Notes: generated from the sequence alone by a model not told the origin. DNA of 64,000 nt from Microbacterium sp. PM5 (GCF_003293595.1 NZ_CP022162.1:1346168-1410167), one strand, 5' to 3'; counted from the first letter of the stretch, positions 25,792 to 34,259 are shown. A program made the numbers and translations.

Positions 25792-27600
25792 TCAGCGCCG
25801 TGCCGCCAGCCGGACGGGCGTCGCGAGCAGGCCGGCGATACTCCCCTGATGGGTCAGTTGGGGGTGATGACCGGCCCCGGCAATCGTCACCAGCTCGACG
25901 TTCGGAAGAGATCGGAACTGAGCGACAGCATCCGCGGTGAGCGGGTCGTCGGTGCCCGTGATGATGCGCACCGGGCCACGAAACCGCGCGGCGGCATCCC
26001 GCACCTCGGCTCGCCACTGTGGCGATGTCGTGCGCGCCACGTGCTGGGCCACCGCCTTCGCGGTGCGATGCCGGAGGTCGCTGACGCTCGAAGCGAGAGC
26101 AGAGGCGCTCGACTCTGCGCCGGTGAGCCGGCGTGACAGCCGCACGGGACTGGCACGGCGCAAGAAGGCCGTCACGAGGGGACGCAGTCGCACCGCCCCA
26201 CCCGCGCGCGACTGGAGGAAGAACGGCGCCACCAGCGTCAGCGATCGCACCCGCTCCGGAAAGCGGTCCGCCGCGACGACGGCTGCCGCCGCCCCGAGGG
26301 AATGTCCGATGAGATCGATCGGCGCCTCCCCGATGACCGCGGGCAGCCACCGGTCCCAGTCGTCGATGCCCGTTCCGCCGCTCAGCCCGAGCCCGGGCAG
26401 GTCGACGACGCGTGCGCCACTGCCGACCGCCAACGGGGCCCACGTGTCGGCGTTCACCGGCAGGCCGGGAAAGATCAAGCGGTCGGCGTCCGACGGACCG
26501 ATCTCCAGCGTCCGCACGCCGCCCCTCTCCACGACCCTCCGGCGATCCGCTGGCGCTGCGCCGAAGCGATGCGCCACCAGATGGTCGGCCCACCGCTCGA
26601 GCGACACCCGGACATCGGGCATCTCGAGGTGGTGGCGGTGTGCGAACTCGACGGCCGACCCGGTCGGATAGCGATCGGACGACATGAAGCTCAGCGTCTC
26701 GGGATCCGCCTTCGTGATCCACGACGGCAACCGCGAGATGACGCCGACGGGCACGCGCAGGCGCGGAACCTTCGCGCCGATGTGACGGCCGACGTGGGCC
26801 AGCAGATCGGCGAGCGGCGGCGTGGCGTCGTCAAGGATCCAGTAGGCACGACCCTCGGCATCCGGATCGACCGCAGCGGCCGCCATGAAGGCCGCCAGAT
26901 AGTCGACGGTGACGACGGGCAGAAAGGTGGTCTCGTTCCCCGGCAGCGCCGTCGCTGTGCCGTTCCAGAGCTGTTCGATGGTGGCCGCGAGGCCGATGTG
27001 CTGGTCCGACTCCCCCGTCACGCTGTCACCGATGACGCTCGAGGGGTTGACGATCGTCCAGGCAATGCCGTGCTCGTTCGCGCGGGCCTGGAACACGGCG
27101 TCGGATTCCACTTTCGACGCTTCGTAGGCGCCGAGCTTTCGGTACATCGCGGCGCGGTGCTCGTCGGGCCACGGGATCGTCGCGGGATCTTGACCGCCGA
27201 CGCGGTACCCCGAGATGTGGACGACTCGCTGCAGCCGGGGCAGGGCGGCCGCGAACTCGATGACCCGCGTGACGATCCCGACGTTCGCGCTGCGGGCCTC
27301 GTTCGGCGACATCCCGAAGCGGTACACCCCCGCGCAGTTGTGGATCTCGGTCACGGTCGACACGGCCGAGGGGCCACCCCGGACGATCTCCGGCGCCTCG
27401 ACGTCGACGATGATCGTCTGGATGCCGCGCGTCAGGCCGCGACCTCGCAGCCACCGTTCGACGCGCTCTGCGGACTCGGCACTGCGGACCGCTGCCGTCA
27501 CCTCGGCACCCGCGCGGGCGAGGGCGAGGACCAGGTGGCGGCCGACAAGGCCGGATGCCCCGAAGACGAGCGCATGGCGGGACACATCGGACGCCGTCAT
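25792..27600 (-). CDS. SDR/epimerase fused to alpha/beta hydrolase
   Basis: A 602-residue fusion. Residues 8-350 are an extended SDR: GASGLVGRHLVLALARAGAEV (NAD loop), then a YEASK catalytic motif (Tyr159, Lys163) and a NPSSVIGDS substrate block. From about residue 365 to the end is an alpha/beta hydrolase with the nucleophile Ser434 in LIGHSLGAAAAVVA, an aspartate in ITGTDDPL and a histidine in GAGHHPQLT. The fused reductase and esterase/acyl transfer arrangement is unusual; it may act sequentially on an acyl substrate. The ATG at 27598-27600 has a GGAGGGG site and overlaps the TetR stop by four bases, so it is probably regulated by that TetR. Confidence 0.8.
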   Translation of the reverse strand: MTASDVSRHALVFGASGLVGRHLVLALARAGAEVTAAVRSAESAERVERWLRGRGLTRGIQTIIVDVEAPEIVRGGPSAVSTVTEIHNCAGVYRFGMSPNEARSANVGIVTRVIEFAAALPRLQRVVHISGYRVGGQDPATIPWPDEHRAAMYRKLGAYEASKVESDAVFQARANEHGIAWTIVNPSSVIGDSVTGESDQHIGLAATIEQLWNGTATALPGNETTFLPVVTVDYLAAFMAAAAVDPDAEGRAYWILDDATPPLADLLAHVGRHIGAKVPRLRVPVGVISRLPSWITKADPETLSFMSSDRYPTGSAVEFAHRHHLEMPDVRVSLERWADHLVAHRFGAAPADRRRVVERGGVRTLEIGPSDADRLIFPGLPVNADTWAPLAVGSGARVVDLPGLGLSGGTGIDDWDRWLPAVIGEAPIDLIGHSLGAAAAVVAADRFPERVRSLTLVAPFFLQSRAGGAVRLRPLVTAFLRRASPVRLSRRLTGAESSASALASSVSDLRHRTAKAVAQHVARTTSPQWRAEVRDAAARFRGPVRIITGTDDPLTADAVAQFRSLPNVELVTIAGAGHHPQLTHQGSIAGLLATPVRLAARR

Positions 27601-28196
27601 TGTGCCCCTCCGACCTTCTGGCACCGGACGTCGATGAGCTCGGCGAGAACGTCGGCGGCCGACGTCAACGGCTGAGCGCTGCGCGTCGCGCGCGAGAGGA
27701 TGACCGCCCCCTCGATGGTCGATACGACGACGGTCGCGAGCGACCGCGCAGGTGCCGCATCCAGACCCTCGGCTTCGAGCAGCGCGGCGGTTGGGGCGAT
27801 CCAGGATTCGAAGGCGGCGGCGCACGCGTTCCGCAGTCGCTGGCTCTCGGCTCCCATCTCCAAAGTGACCACCGACACCGGGCAACCGAGCCGGTAGTCA
27901 CTGTCACTCACGATCGCCGTCAGCGCCTCCACGGCGGCTCGCACCGCCGCCGCCGCGCCGCCGGCGGATGCCGCAGCCTCGGCGATCAGCTGGGCGAACT
28001 GAGTCGCGGCGAGATCGACCGCGGCCACCCCGAGCCCCTCCTTGCCGTCGGGAAAGTGGAAGTAGACCGAGCCCTTCGGGGCGCCGGCATGGTCGATCAC
28101 CGCGTTCAACCCTGTGCCGCTGTAGCCGCTGGTCTGGATCAGTTCGAGCATCGACGCAGAGAGCCGCGATCTCGTCAGGTCACCTTTGGAAGTCAT
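27597..28196 (-). CDS. TetR regulator of the LmrA/YxaF type
   Basis: A 199-residue TetR protein: DNA-binding helices near residues 8-55 (SMLELIQTSGYSGTGLNAVIDHAGAPKGSVYFHFPDGKEGL order), then a long helical ligand domain with DYRLGCPVSVVTLEM and LEAEGLDAAPARSLATVVVSTIEGAVIL, typical of LmrA/YxaF-like regulators in that length and ending. Upstream is a perfect palindrome that matches the LmrA box. It is translationally coupled to the SDR-hydrolase fusion. Confidence 0.85.
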   Translation of the reverse strand: MTSKGDLTRSRLSASMLELIQTSGYSGTGLNAVIDHAGAPKGSVYFHFPDGKEGLGVAAVDLAATQFAQLIAEAAASAGGAAAAVRAAVEALTAIVSDSDYRLGCPVSVVTLEMGAESQRLRNACAAAFESWIAPTAALLEAEGLDAAPARSLATVVVSTIEGAVILSRATRSAQPLTSAADVLAELIDVRCQKVGGAQ

Positions 28197-28206
28197 ATGC
28201 TCATAA

Positions 28207-28218
28207 TAGACCGGTCTA
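28207..28218. promoter_or_regulatory. LmrA/YxaF-type operator palindrome
   Basis: TAGACCGGTCTA, a perfect 12-base palindrome 10 bases upstream of the TetR start codon. The LmrA/YxaF box of Bacillus subtilis has the same TAGACC...GGTCTA arrangement. It probably is the autoregulatory site of this TetR. Confidence 0.75.
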
Positions 28219-28311
28219 CATATTTTGGCGAAATGTCACACTCCGACGGGTACGGGTACACCCGCAACGTCGATGGGGCCGACGGCGTCGGAGCAAGGCC
28301 AACCGGTGACC

Positions 28312-29085
28312 TCAGCCGAAGACCTCGCTCAGGAACGTCTTCATCGCCGCCCAGCTGCGACGCTCGGCGGTGGCGTCGAATAGGGCGCCCTGCTCGGGCG
28401 CATTCGCGTCGGGGAGGGTGAAGGCGTGCATCGCGTTGGCGTACGTGACGATCTGCCAGTCGATGTGGGGAGCCGTCCGCAGGTCGTTCTCGAACGCGAG
28501 CAGCGCCTCGTCGGGGGCGACCGGGTCGGCCGCCCCGTGCAGGACGAGCACCTTCGCCTCGATTCGCGCGGCCTCACCCTCGGGACCGGTGAGCAGGCCG
28601 CCGTGGAAGCTCACGACGGCGTCGACGGCGGCGCCGGTGCGGGCCAGTTCCATCACGGAGGTGCCCCCGAAGCAGTAGCCGATGGCCGCGGTGCGCGCCG
28701 GGTCGACGGACGGCTCGGCGAGCAGTCGATCGAACGCGACCGTGAGGCGTCGGCGCCACAGCGCGCGATCCCGATAGAAGCCACCGGCGACGGCCGCGGC
28801 ATCCTGAGGGGCGGGTCGAACGTCCGCCCCGTAGACATCCGCAGCGAATGCCGAGTAGCCGAGCCGGGCCAGCATGTCGCAGCGCATGCGGACATAGTCG
28901 GTCACGCCGAGCCAATCGTGCACGACGAGAACGCCCGGGTAGGGGCCGTCCGCGGCGGGACGGGCGTGGTACCCGCGAAAAACGAGACCGTCCGCGGCGT
29001 AGTCGACGTCGCCGGAGATAATTCCGCCCGCGGGAAGCGCCTCACGGTCGAGGATCTCGGTGAGGTTCTGAGCGTAGGTGGTCAT
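28312..29085 (-). CDS. Dienelactone hydrolase family protein
   Basis: A 257-residue alpha/beta hydrolase from the ATG at 29083-29085 with a GAGGAG site. The nucleophile is the cysteine in AAIGYCFGGTSVMEL (Cys138), as in dienelactone hydrolase; the aspartate is in HGAADPVAPDEAL and the histidine in NAMHAFTLPDAN. The early part FRGYHARPAADGPYPGVLVVHDWLGV is also typical. It cleaves a carboxylic ester or lactone; the substrate could be a dienelactone or an unrelated short ester. Read divergent from the XRE-cupin gene. Confidence 0.85.
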   Translation of the reverse strand: MTTYAQNLTEILDREALPAGGIISGDVDYAADGLVFRGYHARPAADGPYPGVLVVHDWLGVTDYVRMRCDMLARLGYSAFAADVYGADVRPAPQDAAAVAGGFYRDRALWRRRLTVAFDRLLAEPSVDPARTAAIGYCFGGTSVMELARTGAAVDAVVSFHGGLLTGPEGEAARIEAKVLVLHGAADPVAPDEALLAFENDLRTAPHIDWQIVTYANAMHAFTLPDANAPEQGALFDATAERRSWAAMKTFLSEVFG

Positions 29086-29342
29086 GCGGTGCTCCTCAAT
29101 GTGGGAGGACAAGGGTGGCGGCGACGCGGACGGGACACGTGCCGGTCTGGGGGGAGCATCCCGGCATCGCCTGTTCGGACCGCGCGTAGGCGATGGTAAC
29201 CCTCCTTGTTAGGGACGCAACATGTTCCGATCGGCACGTTGACCCGGCTCCGATGCCGCCAGGTGCACCGGCACGGCACCAGTAGCTGTCGCCAACACTC
29301 CGCTCTTGCTATCGTTCTGTTATCAGAACGGATGGGTGCGCG
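29086..29342. other. Divergent intergenic region with a promoter-proximal palindrome
   Basis: It separates the dienelactone hydrolase (minus) from the XRE-cupin regulator (plus). Next to the latter is CGTTCTG-TTAT-CAGAACG. On the minus side a 23-codon frame (29096-29167) ends directly at the hydrolase ribosome site; it has no RBS of its own and is listed only as a curiosity. Confidence 0.4.
29313..29330. promoter_or_regulatory. Likely operator of the XRE-cupin regulator
   Basis: CGTTCTG, four bases (TTAT), CAGAACG: a perfect 7+7 palindrome 12 bases before the start codon. Its position next to the start suggests autorepression, perhaps also reaching the divergent hydrolase. Confidence 0.7.
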
Positions 29343-29861
29343 ATGGACGATTCTCTCGCCGTGCGGCTTCGACGGGCGCGCGCGGAGCGTGGCTTGTCGC
29401 TGTCGGAGCTGGCGCGCCAGAGCGGGATAGGGAAGGGAACCGTTTCCGAGCTGGAGAACGGCTTGCGCGGCGCGCGATTGGACACGTTGTTCGCTCTGTC
29501 CACCGCGCTCGAGGTTCCGCTTGGCACGCTGATCCCCGATCGGGCGGGCGAGACGCCGGCTGCGGTGTCGGGCGCAGCGGTCTCCGCGATTCCCCTGGGA
29601 ACGTGGGCCGGTGACGCGGGAACGATCGAGGCGTACCGGGCGACCATCTCACCGCAGCGACAGCGTTCCTCGGCTCACCATGCCGGCGTGGAAGAGACCC
29701 TCACTGTCATTCGCGGGCGAGTCCGCGCCGGCGTCGAGGGAGACGAACGCGACCTCGGCCCCGGCGAGAGCATCCGCTACCCCGGTGATCTGCCTCACAC
29801 CTTCGCCGCTGTCGACGACGACGCCGAGGTGATCCTCCTCATGCACTATCCCCACCCGTAA
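29343..29861 (+). CDS. XRE-type regulator with cupin domain
   Basis: A 172-residue regulator. An N-terminal XRE helix-turn-helix (about residues 6-62; LSELARQSGIGKGTVSELENG) is followed by a cupin barrel (about 95-170; EETLTVIRGRVRAG, PGESIRYPGDLPHTFAAVDDDAEVILLMHY). Such proteins bind a small ligand in the cupin and regulate nearby genes. It has a perfect palindrome before its start and precedes a YbaK-type gene by 19 bases. Confidence 0.85.
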   Translation: MDDSLAVRLRRARAERGLSLSELARQSGIGKGTVSELENGLRGARLDTLFALSTALEVPLGTLIPDRAGETPAAVSGAAVSAIPLGTWAGDAGTIEAYRATISPQRQRSSAHHAGVEETLTVIRGRVRAGVEGDERDLGPGESIRYPGDLPHTFAAVDDDAEVILLMHYPHP

Positions 29862-29880
29862 AGCCAGAGAGGCGCACATC

Positions 29881-30369
29881 ATGACCATCGAGCAGCCGTT
29901 GCCAGAGCGCAGTCAGATCGTGCAGCAGCACCTCGACGAGGCCGGACTTCCAGGCCGGGTGCGCGAGCTGCCGGATTCCACCCGCACCGCGGCGGATGCC
30001 GCATCTGCGTTGGACTGCGAGGTGGGGGCGATCGCGAGCAGCTTGCTCTTCCTCGCCGATGACGAACCGGTTCTGGTGATGACCAGCGGCCGGCATCGCG
30101 TCGACACCGACCTGCTCGCACGGCAGCTCGGCGCAGCATCGGTGACGATGACACCTGCCAAGCTCGTGCGCGAGATCACCGGGCAGGCGATCGGTGGTGT
30201 GTCCCCCGTCGGTCACCCCGCGCGGCTGCGGGCCGTGGTCGATGAAGCCCTTGAGGACTACGAGGTCATCTGGGCTGCGGGCGGAACGCCGCGCACTGTG
30301 TTCCCGCTCACCTTCGCCGACCTCGTCGCGATCACCGGCGGCACTCCTCTCCGCGTCGCCGACGACTGA
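29881..30369 (+). CDS. YbaK/ProX-type aminoacyl-tRNA deacylase-like protein
   Basis: A 162-residue protein of the YbaK/EbsC/ProXp editing fold. SLLFLADDEPVLVMTSGRHRVDTDLLARQLG, then VREITGQAIGGVSPVGHP and TFADLVAITGGTPLRVADD are the family's usual blocks, with the GxxxGGVSP/xG(H/K)P motif. Known members remove wrongly attached Ala or Cys from tRNA-Pro and similar tRNAs. Which tRNA this one clears is not known. It follows the XRE-cupin gene in the same direction. Confidence 0.8.
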   Translation: MTIEQPLPERSQIVQQHLDEAGLPGRVRELPDSTRTAADAASALDCEVGAIASSLLFLADDEPVLVMTSGRHRVDTDLLARQLGAASVTMTPAKLVREITGQAIGGVSPVGHPARLRAVVDEALEDYEVIWAAGGTPRTVFPLTFADLVAITGGTPLRVADD

Positions 30370-30419
30370 GGCTGATCAGGCACTGCGGACGGAGCGGAGA
30401 AATGAGCGCCCGCCGCCGC

Positions 30420-31088
30420 TCACGCGAAGCCTGCCTTGAGGGCATCGAGATGGGCGCGGCTGGCGCGGGCTGCGGCATCCGGCATCCGGTCGGCGATCGC
30501 GTCCACGACGACCGCGTGCGCATCCTGATCGGCGCCCGCGTCGAGCACAGGGCGGATGCGGAGCATGTCGACCATCGCGCGCCGCACCCTCGGCACGAAC
30601 CCGTCGAACAGCTCGATCAGCACCTCGTTGTGCGCCGCGATCACGATCGTGCGGTGCAGCGCCATGTCGGCATCCACATGCTCTTCGACACTCTGCCCGG
30701 GGGCCGTGCGCAATTCCAGCGCCCGTCGGATCGTCCGCAGATCAGACGGAGTCCGGCGGGTGGCGGCGAGGGTCGCGGCTTCGACCTCGATCGCGGTACG
30801 CGCCTCGATCACGGTGACGATGTCGGCGCGGCGCAGCACCTGCTCCCAGTCCTCGGGCGCCTCTAGCGCCGTCACGAATACACCCGACCCCTGGCGGGAA
30901 TCGAGGATGCCGCGACCAGCGAGCTGGCGGATCGCCTCTCGCACAGTGGACCGCCCCACACCGAGCTGCGGCGCCAGCGTCGTCTCGCCCGGGAGCTTCG
31001 CGCCGAGCGCCCACTCCCCCGCGCGGATGCGCGCGAACAGCGCGTCGGCGGCTTGATCCGCCAGGGGGACGCGTCTGAGTTGAGCCAT
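30420..31088 (-). CDS. GntR-family regulator of the FadR subfamily
   Basis: A 222-residue regulator: winged helix at about 5-75 ([48 protein letters not shown] order, RGSGVFVT wing), then an all-helical FCD ligand domain (about 90-215) with likely metal-binding histidines ([13 protein letters not shown]). It is divergent from leuA, and its start has a GAGGAGATAAC site. Members of this subfamily recognise sites of the form TnGTnnnACnA; see the adhE and nrdD sites and the half-site ACTTGTGGT at 31113-31121 in its own promoter. Whether leuA is a target is unknown. Confidence 0.85.
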   Translation of the reverse strand: MAQLRRVPLADQAADALFARIRAGEWALGAKLPGETTLAPQLGVGRSTVREAIRQLAGRGILDSRQGSGVFVTALEAPEDWEQVLRRADIVTVIEARTAIEVEAATLAATRRTPSDLRTIRRALELRTAPGQSVEEHVDADMALHRTIVIAAHNEVLIELFDGFVPRVRRAMVDMLRIRPVLDAGADQDAHAVVVDAIADRMPDAAARASRAHLDALKAGFA

Positions 31089-31120
31089 GTTATCTCCTCT
31101 ACTTGTCTGAGGACTTGTGG

Positions 31121-31126
31121 TACAGT
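31121..31126 (+). promoter_or_regulatory. Candidate -10 element of leuA leader (leaderless start)
   Basis: TACAGT lies 7 bases before the GTG of the leader peptide, so a transcript starting there would begin at or next to the GTG and be leaderless. No good -35 is seen. The half-site ACTTGTGGT (31113-31121) touches its first base. Confidence 0.5.
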
Positions 31127-31132
31127 CTACCC

Positions 31133-31180
31133 GTGCTCACCGTCACTCGCCTTCTTCTTCGCCGCCACGGCGGGGCGTAG
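31133..31180 (+). CDS. leuA leader peptide (leucine attenuator)
   Basis: A 15-residue ORF from GTG 31133 to TAG 31178-31180: [15 protein letters not shown]. It has three consecutive CTT leucine codons, plus an earlier CTC and two arginines; CTT is expected to be rare in such a G+C-rich genome. Leucine-rich leader peptides ending in a similar LLLRRxGG pattern are known in front of leuA in other actinobacteria. It is followed at once by competing RNA stems, so scarcity of charged leucine tRNA would stall the ribosome on the Leu run and change the fold, raising leuA expression. Confidence 0.85.
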   Translation: MLTVTRLLLRRHGGA

Positions 31181-31223
31181 CCAGACCGGCTCCCCGCCGT
31201 GGAGCCGAACACTGCGCCGGTCT
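31169..31223 (+). promoter_or_regulatory. leuA attenuator: alternative RNA stems
   Basis: Three mutually exclusive pairings follow or overlap the leader: GGCGGGG (31169-31175) with CCCCGCC (31192-31198); CGGCTCC (31187-31193) with GGAGCCG (31201-31207); and AGACCGGC (31183-31190) with GCCGGTCT (31216-31223). They share the 31183-31198 arm, as in a classical attenuator. There is no T-run after the last stem, so it may act with Rho or by hiding the leuA start instead of intrinsic termination. Confidence 0.6.
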
Positions 31224-31253
31224 ACCTCTCCAGACCCTGAAGGACTCCTTGAC

Positions 31254-33002
31254 ATGACCATCACGATCGCCCCTTCGTGGAATCGGCAGCGCCCCTCCGG
31301 CATGCCATCCCACCGCTACGCGGATGTCTACTCCCGCGTCGATGTGCCCCTCGGGGCTGACCGCCAATGGCCGAACCGCCGACTCACCGAGGCGCCGCTG
31401 TGGGTCCCGGTCGACCTTCGCGACGGCAACCAGGCGTTGGCTGAGCCGATGGACCCCGACCGCAAGCGCCGGTTCTTCGAACTGATGGTGCGGATGGGCT
31501 ACACCGAGATCGAAGTCGGCTACCCCTCCGCGTCCCAGACCGATTACGACTTCGTCCGCCTCATCGCCGACACCGACATCGCCCCCGCCGACGTCACGAT
31601 CGTCGTGTTCACCCCGGCGCGCCGCGATCTCATCGAACGCACCGTCGAGTCGATCCGCGGCATCCGCAACGAGATCGTGATCCACATGTACACCGCGACC
31701 GCCCCCACCTGGCGCAACGCCGTGCTCGGCAAGAACCGCGACGAACTGCGGGACCTGATCCTCGCCGGCGGAAGAGACGTGCTCGAGTTCGCGGGTGACC
31801 TGCCGAACGTGCGCTTCGAGTTCAGCCCCGAGGTGTTCAACCTCACCGAGCCGGACTACGTCATCGAGATCTGCGACGCGATGACGGAACTCTGGGATGC
31901 CAGGCCCGAGCGCCCCGTCATCCTGAACCTCCCCGCCACGGTCGAGATCGCCACCCCCAACGTGTACGCCGACCAGATCGAGTACATAAACAAGAACCTC
32001 GACCGCCGTGATGCGGTGATCCTGTCCGTTCATCCCCACAACGACCGCGGCACCGGCATCGCGTGCGCCGAACTCGCCATGCTTGCCGGCGCGCAGCGCA
32101 TCGAAGGCTGCATCTTTGGCAACGGCGAGCGCACCGGCAACGTCGACCTCGCCACCCTCGCCCTGAACCTGCACGCGCAAGGCATCGACCCGATGGTCGA
32201 CTTCTCCGACATCGACGAGGTCCGCCGCACCGTCGAATACTGCAACCGCATCGACATCCACCCCCGGCATCCCTACGTCGGCGATCTCGTTCACACCGCG
32301 TTCAGCGGGACGCATCAGGACGCGATCAAAAAAGGCTTCGCCGAGCATCGTTCCCGCGCTGCGGCTGAAGGCCGCAACGAGAGCGAGATCGCGTGGCGGG
32401 TCCCCTACCTGCCGATCGACCCCGCCGACATCGGCCGCAGCTACGACGCCGTCATCCGCGTGAACTCCCAGTCCGGCAAGGGCGGCATCGCGTACCTGCT
32501 GGAGACCGAGTACGACATCGAGCTGCCCCGGCGCCTCGAGATCAACCTGTCGCGCCACGTGCAGCAGCACACCGACACCACCGGCGACGAGGTCACCGCC
32601 GCCGACATCTGGAGCATCTTCACCTCCGCTTATCTGCCCAAGAACCGCGACGCCACCGTGCGTCTGGGCACGCTGCGCGTCGACGAGGCCACGGCCAGGA
32701 CCGAGGCCACCGTCCACATCGACGGCGTCGAGCACCGCTCCACCCACGACGGTAAAGGCCCGGTCGAAGCCCTCGTCGACGCCCTCGAAGCCCAGGGGAT
32801 CCCGGTGGAGATCCTCTCGCTCCACCAGAGCTCGATGCGGTCGGGAGCGGATGCGGAAGCCCTGACCCTCGTCGAACACCGCATGCCCGAGGGCGCCGCC
32901 TGGACCGCCGGACGCGATCGATCCACCCTCACCGCCACGCTCGATGCGGTCATCCGCGCCGCAAACGCCGTCGCGGCCGCACGAGAGGTGGTGGGACGGT
33001 GA
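31254..33002 (+). CDS. leuA: 2-isopropylmalate synthase
   Basis: A 582-residue enzyme that condenses acetyl-CoA with 2-oxoisovalerate, the first committed step of leucine synthesis. The catalytic metal residues are Asp57 in [12 protein letters not shown] and His260/His262 in [11 protein letters not shown]. The C-terminal LeuA allosteric domain (about 450-580) is present, so leucine feedback is likely. The ATG at 31254 has an AAGGACTCC site; the frame is open upstream through the leader region but that part is not coding. It is preceded by a leucine leader peptide. Its GTGA end overlaps a 54-codon ORF. Confidence 0.95.
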   Translation: MTITIAPSWNRQRPSGMPSHRYADVYSRVDVPLGADRQWPNRRLTEAPLWVPVDLRDGNQALAEPMDPDRKRRFFELMVRMGYTEIEVGYPSASQTDYDFVRLIADTDIAPADVTIVVFTPARRDLIERTVESIRGIRNEIVIHMYTATAPTWRNAVLGKNRDELRDLILAGGRDVLEFAGDLPNVRFEFSPEVFNLTEPDYVIEICDAMTELWDARPERPVILNLPATVEIATPNVYADQIEYINKNLDRRDAVILSVHPHNDRGTGIACAELAMLAGAQRIEGCIFGNGERTGNVDLATLALNLHAQGIDPMVDFSDIDEVRRTVEYCNRIDIHPRHPYVGDLVHTAFSGTHQDAIKKGFAEHRSRAAAEGRNESEIAWRVPYLPIDPADIGRSYDAVIRVNSQSGKGGIAYLLETEYDIELPRRLEINLSRHVQQHTDTTGDEVTAADIWSIFTSAYLPKNRDATVRLGTLRVDEATARTEATVHIDGVEHRSTHDGKGPVEALVDALEAQGIPVEILSLHQSSMRSGADAEALTLVEHRMPEGAAWTAGRDRSTLTATLDAVIRAANAVAAAREVVGR

Positions 33003-33163
33003 CGAACGTCGCGCATATCTCCACAATGACGAAGACTCCCCGCTCATCGACCGCCGCCTCCTCGCATCGAATCGCCGAGATCTCCGCCGAGCAGAACATG
33101 GAGGTCGGGGCCTTCGTCTTCGGCGCCGCGCACGCCCTCGTGTTCGAGAGGATGCCGTCATGA
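32999..33163 (+). CDS. 54-residue small ORF overlapping leuA and the epimerase gene
   Basis: A GTG-start ORF whose start overlaps the leuA stop by four bases (GTGA) and whose stop overlaps the epimerase ATG by four bases (ATGA). It would make a mixed-charge protein beginning [13 protein letters not shown] and ending [13 protein letters not shown], with the phrase [17 protein letters not shown] in between. Two exact 4-base overlaps are strong evidence that it is translated in an operon. It is not similar to anything I recognise, and it has no membrane segment or signal. Confidence 0.6.
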   Translation: MTNVAHISTMTKTPRSSTAASSHRIAEISAEQNMEVGAFVFGAAHALVFERMPS

Positions 33164-34002
33164 GAATCTTCGTCGCCGGGGCGTCCGGTGTGCTCGGCCG
33201 CGCCTTCGTCCGAAGGGCAGTAGCCGACGGTCACGAGGTCGTCGGCATGACCCGATCCGCCCGGGGCGCCGCCGCGATCATAGGGCTCGCCGCCGCGGCC
33301 GTGCGGGCGGATGCGTTCGACCGCGAAGCGGTCATGCGGGTCGTCGGCGCGGCTCGCCCCGATGCTGTTGTGCATCTGCTCACCGACCTCGCCTCAGGAG
33401 ACTCAGCCAGCAACGCGCGCATCCGCACCGAGGGCACCCGGAACCTGATCGACGCAGCAAAGGCTGCGGGCGTGGATCGCGTGATCGCCGAGAGCATCTC
33501 CTGGGTGTACCCGCCGGGAACCAAGCCCGCCTCCGAGGCTGAGGCGCTCGACTCCTTCGCAACAGAACCGAGGCTCACCACGATCCGCGGTGTCACCGCG
33601 CTGGAAGACAGCGTCCGCGAGATGCCCGAGGGAGTCGTGCTGCGGTTCGGGCAGCTCTATGGCCCCGGAACCTGGTATGCGCCGGACGGGCTCCGCGCCG
33701 ATGCGGCGCGCGCCGGCACGCTCCCTGCCACGCAGACGGTGACCTCGTTCGTTCATGTTGAGGATGCTGCGGAGGCGACGCTTCGAGCGCTGAGGTGGCC
33801 TGCGAGAACCTGGAACATCGTCGACGACGAGCCCGCCGCCGCCACTGAGTGGGTTCCCGTCTTCGCTTGCGCGGTCGGCGGTCCCCGCCCCGTGGTCGAG
33901 GCCGGTGGTGACATCGGCCGACCGGTCAGCAACGCCCGCGCCCGCGCGGAGGGCTGGGAGATGCTGTACCCGAGCTGGCGCGACGGGTTCTCTGCACGCT
34001 GA
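33160..34002 (+). CDS. NAD-dependent epimerase/dehydratase family protein (SDR)
   Basis: A 280-residue extended SDR. The NAD loop is VAGASGVLGRAFVRRAV (about residues 5-15). VVHLLTDLASGDSASNARIRTEGTRNLIDAAKAAGV gives the usual helix; the motif around ESISWVYPPGT replaces the YxxxK that most epimerases carry, so catalysis by the normal Tyr/Lys pair is doubtful. The end is typical of reductases that act on sugar- or isoprenoid-like substrates. The start overlaps the small ORF by four bases. Confidence 0.8.
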   Translation: MRIFVAGASGVLGRAFVRRAVADGHEVVGMTRSARGAAAIIGLAAAAVRADAFDREAVMRVVGAARPDAVVHLLTDLASGDSASNARIRTEGTRNLIDAAKAAGVDRVIAESISWVYPPGTKPASEAEALDSFATEPRLTTIRGVTALEDSVREMPEGVVLRFGQLYGPGTWYAPDGLRADAARAGTLPATQTVTSFVHVEDAAEATLRALRWPARTWNIVDDEPAAATEWVPVFACAVGGPRPVVEAGGDIGRPVSNARARAEGWEMLYPSWRDGFSAR

Positions 34003-34259
34003 GATCGCCGTAGTGCCCGCGCAGATTCCCCTCGGGAGGGACGCTACGCCCCAGCCATCGCTCGATGGGAGCACGTCACCGGATGGCCGGCTCCGGCCCC
34101 TGCGATCCTGGACGGCGGCAGCAGGCACCGACCCGCAGTTCGTGGCCAGGCTGAACTCGCATTGGATGCCCTGCACCGCGGGCTCTTTCGCTGCTACCCG
34201 GTGTCGCTCATCGAGCCCGCTGTCGATGGGACACTTTCACCCCTCAGTGAGCTGCTCTC
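34003..34259. other. 257-base intergenic region, convergent
   Basis: Between the epimerase (plus) and the TetR gene (minus). No conserved coding signal is seen in any frame. A small CTCAC-GTGAG hairpin near its right end overlaps the TetR stop and may act as a weak terminator. Otherwise nothing recognised. Confidence 0.4.
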
